From Thamnaconus septentrionalis (lineage: Eukaryota > Chordata > Actinopteri > Tetraodontiformes > Monacanthidae): a stretch of 64,000 nucleotides of DNA. Below are positions 60,162 to 64,000 of this stretch, piece by piece. The stretch is from contig CM020516.1 of assembly GCA_009823395.1 (NCBI GenBank), positions 6,406,501 through 6,470,500 on the forward strand, in the 5' to 3' direction. A program made the position numbers and the translations under genes. The notes below the pieces were generated by a model that was given only the letters and a program-made list of their open reading frames with translations, was not told the origin of the DNA and did not search any database. The stretch's first letter is position 1, and every line of letters starts with the position of its first letter.

Positions 60162-61140
60162 ACTGGCGGAGGAGACACGGGAAGGATGCACAGCAGCGTC
60201 TCAACCGTCCCAACACACTCTTAACTACACACACAAACACCCTAACACACAACATAGCTACCTACCTTGTGTGATCTCTCAGAGAGAATCATGATCCGTT
60301 TTCAAAGCTTTATCACTGTATCATCAGAGACCAGTCTGCTCTGGATCTGTCCTGACCTCCTGCCCTGACCTGCGATGTAGGCCAGAAGCTACATCCAGAT
60401 TTTAAACCCTTTTTAAATGTCCTGTAATTCTACGGCAGTCGGGTCCTTTCACTTCACTTTATATTGTAGCCACATACTAACGTGCCGCAACATCATTTTC
60501 ATGGACTTCATGTGCTCATGCAAACACACAGACGAGGAATACAGTCCGAAGGAGGCGTTCACAGCTTTAGATCAAACTAGGATCGTGTGTCTTTTTATTG
60601 TTCATCTATGCTGTGTTTTCCATGCGCTGTGCCAGTCTGGTGTAAGTCAGTTTGGAAATTTGAATCTTGGCACTTTAGATGCTGTGGACTTTATCTGCTC
60701 TGTGTTTTGTTCTGCCAGGCTTTCAGCACATCCTGGTGTGATAAAGGGATCCTTTAATATTTGTAACCTTTTGGGTGTTTTTTTTTCTTTCTTTCTTTCT
60801 TTCTTGTGTGTCTGTCTTGACTGTCATTCATCAAATGACTGAAGTAAAGACTTCACAATTTGCCTGTCTGCCAACCAAATAATTGCTCTTCAGGCTGATA
60901 AACTGGCAAAGCCTATTTTGTGAGTTTTCCATCATAATAATACAAGACAAGCCCAAAAAAAATGCCAATATAAACATATAAGCCAGTAAGAAGTTTTCTC
61001 TGGTGTCATGTGACAAGATGTGTTCCCAATACCCTCAAATGGCACCTACACTGGTGTAAGTCATGGGCACTTACTGGAACTGGAATACCAAACATGTTTA
61101 GATTATCCCCAAAAAATTCTGTCAGGCAAGTTAATAAAAT
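60162..61140 (+). other. adss2 3' UTR (inferred)
   Basis: This is non-coding DNA after the TAG at 60159-60161. It contains a TTTC run at about 60784-60804. The 3' border is set by the first AATAAA after the stop. Confidence 0.5.
61133..61138 (+). terminator. Candidate adss2 polyadenylation signal
   Basis: AATAAA about 970 bases after the stop. Others follow at 61229-61234, 61408-61413 and 61524-61529, so longer 3' UTRs are possible. Confidence 0.4.
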
Positions 61141-61529
61141 ACTACGTCTTACTTGGAGGTACAGATTGCAAGTTAGAGTCGCCAGAAATGCCGGTTTTCA
61201 TCATGGACACTAGAGGGAGACATTTGACAATAAATAACGTTAATACCTTAATGACCCCAAAACATAATTTTCTTCGCACAATTAAAGGTTTTTTATAACG
61301 AATGGGTTTACGTGACAGCCTATGCTACATCATTCATAGCCCGATATATTGCAAAGTTCTATGTGATAAATACGTTTTATTTATCGAAGACGCAAACACT
61401 TATGAAGAATAAATAATATTCCCCACAGGATAAGCAGCTGAAATAATGTTCCAATATTTGAGTGACATTTTCGCTCATGAATATATTTTTAATATGTACG
61501 TACATTATCATGATCATTTTAATAATAAA

Positions 61530-62505
61530 GCTGTGGTTGAGTCTTCCAGTGGCACTGTAAAGGCTTTTGTTTAACAGCATATGTTACTGATTCAGTAATA
61601 TTAAGTGTAAGGAAGGGTGGGCTCTTCAAGTGTAGTATAACTTTAAAACTGAGCCCGACCTCGTTTTTGCGCTGTGTCAAAAAGACCCCACCTTTAATGC
61701 AATATTTCCCATTCAGACAATGGGTAATTTTCGTAAGCACCGCAAACGGTTTTCAAATTGCTAGCTTCAGTGTTTAGAAATAGGATATAAATATAAAACT
61801 GTCCGATATATCCTCATAGACTCCAACTCAACTTCAACATTTACGTTAGACTTACCTTGAAAACACATCCGCCCTCGATTGATAAAGTCCTTCAAATACC
61901 CAAAAGTCTCCCCCCCCCCAACAAGTTGCTTTATTTTGTTAATTTATTACTTTATTAAAGATAGTTGGTTGCGTTCTACAAGTAGTGCTAGGCTCATATC
62001 ACTGCGGTTTTTCAGTGCTAGCAAGCGAACCCAAACATGTCGGCTCACGAAGGTTTTTAACGTTGGTGAAACCGGAAGACGTATTACTACTACGTTGACA
62101 TGCGCCCTAAAAAGTAGTTAGTTCGTTGTTTGAATGTTAATAAACTGACAATGAAATGACGGAGTCCTTGGGCATGAGAAGAACTTTATCAATCAAGCTT
62201 TAAACAGACGTGTTTTTGAAGTTATTCCATCGTGAAGTTTGATGTTTCGGTGTGGAAAGGGGCATTGTATTAAAATCAGTCAGTGATGTTCATAATGAGC
62301 CCAAGTAGACACACAAAAAAAACCATGGCAAAAATTGTTTGAAAGTGAAATATCTCTTTAAGTAAGTACTTCAGGTCCACGTAACCCTCTGCCTCTGTCG
62401 CCACCACATCACCACAACCTCACCTGCAACTCATTTCCCTGCCTTCTCCCAGCTTCCTCCCACTATTTGAATAGATCTGAATCTCCTGCAATGAGCACAC
62501 ACTCC

Positions 62506-62579
<74 letters not shown>

Positions 62580-64000
62580 CTGCTCTCATCCAGATGCACT
62601 CTGCTTTTTGTCTCTACCAAATTGGACTTCTCTCTGTCCTGCGCAGCTGTCAGGTGAAGAGGTTTTGCCCTGTTGAATTAACTGTGTCACCTTGCACACA
62701 CACACACACACACACATGCACACAGTGGCCTCTGGCATGAAGCCGGGCCTCTCTCTGAATTGGTGTCTATCTTGATGAGATGCTGGATGGCAAAGAGCAT
62801 CGCTGCCTCTCTATCTGGGTCGTGGCTTCACTGGTTTTGCTTCCCTCCTCTTTACCCTGCGCCATTAAGGCCCTCTCCTCCCCTCAACCCTCCAACCCAA
62901 CCCCAGCCACCCCCTGTCAAACCCTCTGTCCTCTCTGCACAACTCCTTCCCCCTCCTCCTCGTCCTCCTCGCCCTCATTTGAATCCCACAGCGAGGCCTC
63001 TTTGTCCATTGGCTGCTGTTGCATTGTGCTGCAGAGGGAAGCAGAGTAAATGGGCAAGCAAATGAGTTCTTGTCCCTCAGCCCGCCAGCTGTAATGTTAC
63101 AACACACACACATGCACATAAAGGTGTTGCCATTAACGACGTTCCAGCTAATCATTTTCATCTTTTGGCCATGACCTCTGACCTGCAGGAGCAATAGGTG
63201 TTTTTTTTTACTAGCCCAAGTTTACTATGGGGTTTAGAGCAGCATAGATAGATAAGAAAATATGATATATATGATGGAAATATTTTTTTCCCATAAATAA
63301 AATTGTGTCATAAGAGAACCAGGAGATCAGCCCATTGTAATGTCACAGAGAGAATTGATCCCTCTACCAGGTTAGCGACAGCAGAGTTTTTGAGTGTAAG
63401 GCTGCTCCACTGGAGTCCGAGATGAAGAATAAAAGGTCTAAAAATGGGCCCATCCAGTCGCTCCTCTGCCTGTTGAGACTGTTGGAATGGACACATACAG
63501 TAGACGTGTTCCAGTTAAAGGAACAGCTCAACATTCTTTTGAAAATGAGCTCCCCGCTCCGTCCCTCTGACAGATAGGTGAGAACATTGAGTGACATAAA
63601 CCTCTCACTCCGATGTTCATTCCTGCAACCACCAGTTATAATTCCGCATTGTCAATGAAGAAGAGAAGAACACTGATTTAATGACTTTGCTCTTATCACA
63701 GCGCTTATCTTACATCCGTGTGACTTCAGTGCAAAGGCCACTTCGGGCTCACGCTTGTATTATAGTTGGGATTGCACTGTCTAACAATTATCTTCAAATA
63801 CATACGAAAGAAATATACATTTTAGCCTCAGAAATCCTGCGATTGGCTTGAGATCTTTGCATTGTCAACAACAACAAAAAAAAAATTCAAGATCACACTG
63901 TCCTTCCAATCAGTCACCAGCCTTGTTAAAAGACCCCAGCGCCTCCTACCCGTAGTTTCAACTCTCCCACCACCTCCCAGAGGGCCGAGCCTGCCTCTGT
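61530..64000. other. Gene-free DNA to the window end
   Basis: No exon was recognised on either strand. Contents are a CT/CA microsatellite (62513-62577), a CA run (about 62696-62716) and a C/T-rich stretch (about 62860-62980). Confidence 0.5.
62513..62577. repeat. (CT)n(CA)n compound microsatellite
   Basis: About 13 CT units pass into about 20 CA units. Confidence 0.95.

Overview
The window is vertebrate nuclear DNA, almost certainly from a teleost fish. It has many-exon genes with GT-AG introns, dense (CA)n/(GT)n microsatellites, several families of short inverted-repeat transposons, LINE 3' ends, and a zinc-finger gene of a type greatly expanded in fish. All identities come from reading translated exons against remembered protein families; no search was run. 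I found no RNA gene, CRISPR array, operon or prokaryotic system.

Layout: (1) 1-5.9 kb holds no gene I can support. (2) 6.05-14.87 kb, plus strand: atl2 (atlastin-2, an ER-membrane-fusion GTPase), 14 coding exons, 613 codons, every junction in phase; its 3' UTR runs to about 16.3 kb. (3) 18.42-26.27 kb, minus strand: slc29a1 (equilibrative nucleoside transporter 1), 12 coding exons, 438 codons, tail-to-tail with atl2; candidate non-coding first exons lie near 31.9, 35.6 and 41.6 kb. (4) 45.08-46.39 kb, minus strand: a two-exon, four-finger C2H2 zinc-finger gene. (5) 48.36-60.16 kb, plus strand: adss2 (adenylosuccinate synthetase, the first step from IMP to AMP), 13 coding exons, 455 codons. 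(6) 60.2-64 kb: the adss2 3' UTR, then gene-free DNA.

slc29a1 and adss2 both touch purine metabolism (nucleoside uptake and AMP synthesis). I see no evidence that this neighbourhood is functional, and the four genes look like independent loci.

The second-look items concern how mobile and repetitive DNA meets splicing. A MITE end appears to supply a splice donor of slc29a1. A duplicated 3' splice site sits in another slc29a1 intron. Oppositely oriented hAT-like MITEs flank slc29a1 coding exons 8-11. Two competing acceptors precede adss2 exon 7, the upstream one leading to an immediate stop. A (CA)29 tract starts 9 bases after an adss2 donor, and adss2 intron 1 holds a large inverted repeat. 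I saw no convincing undescribed biological system.
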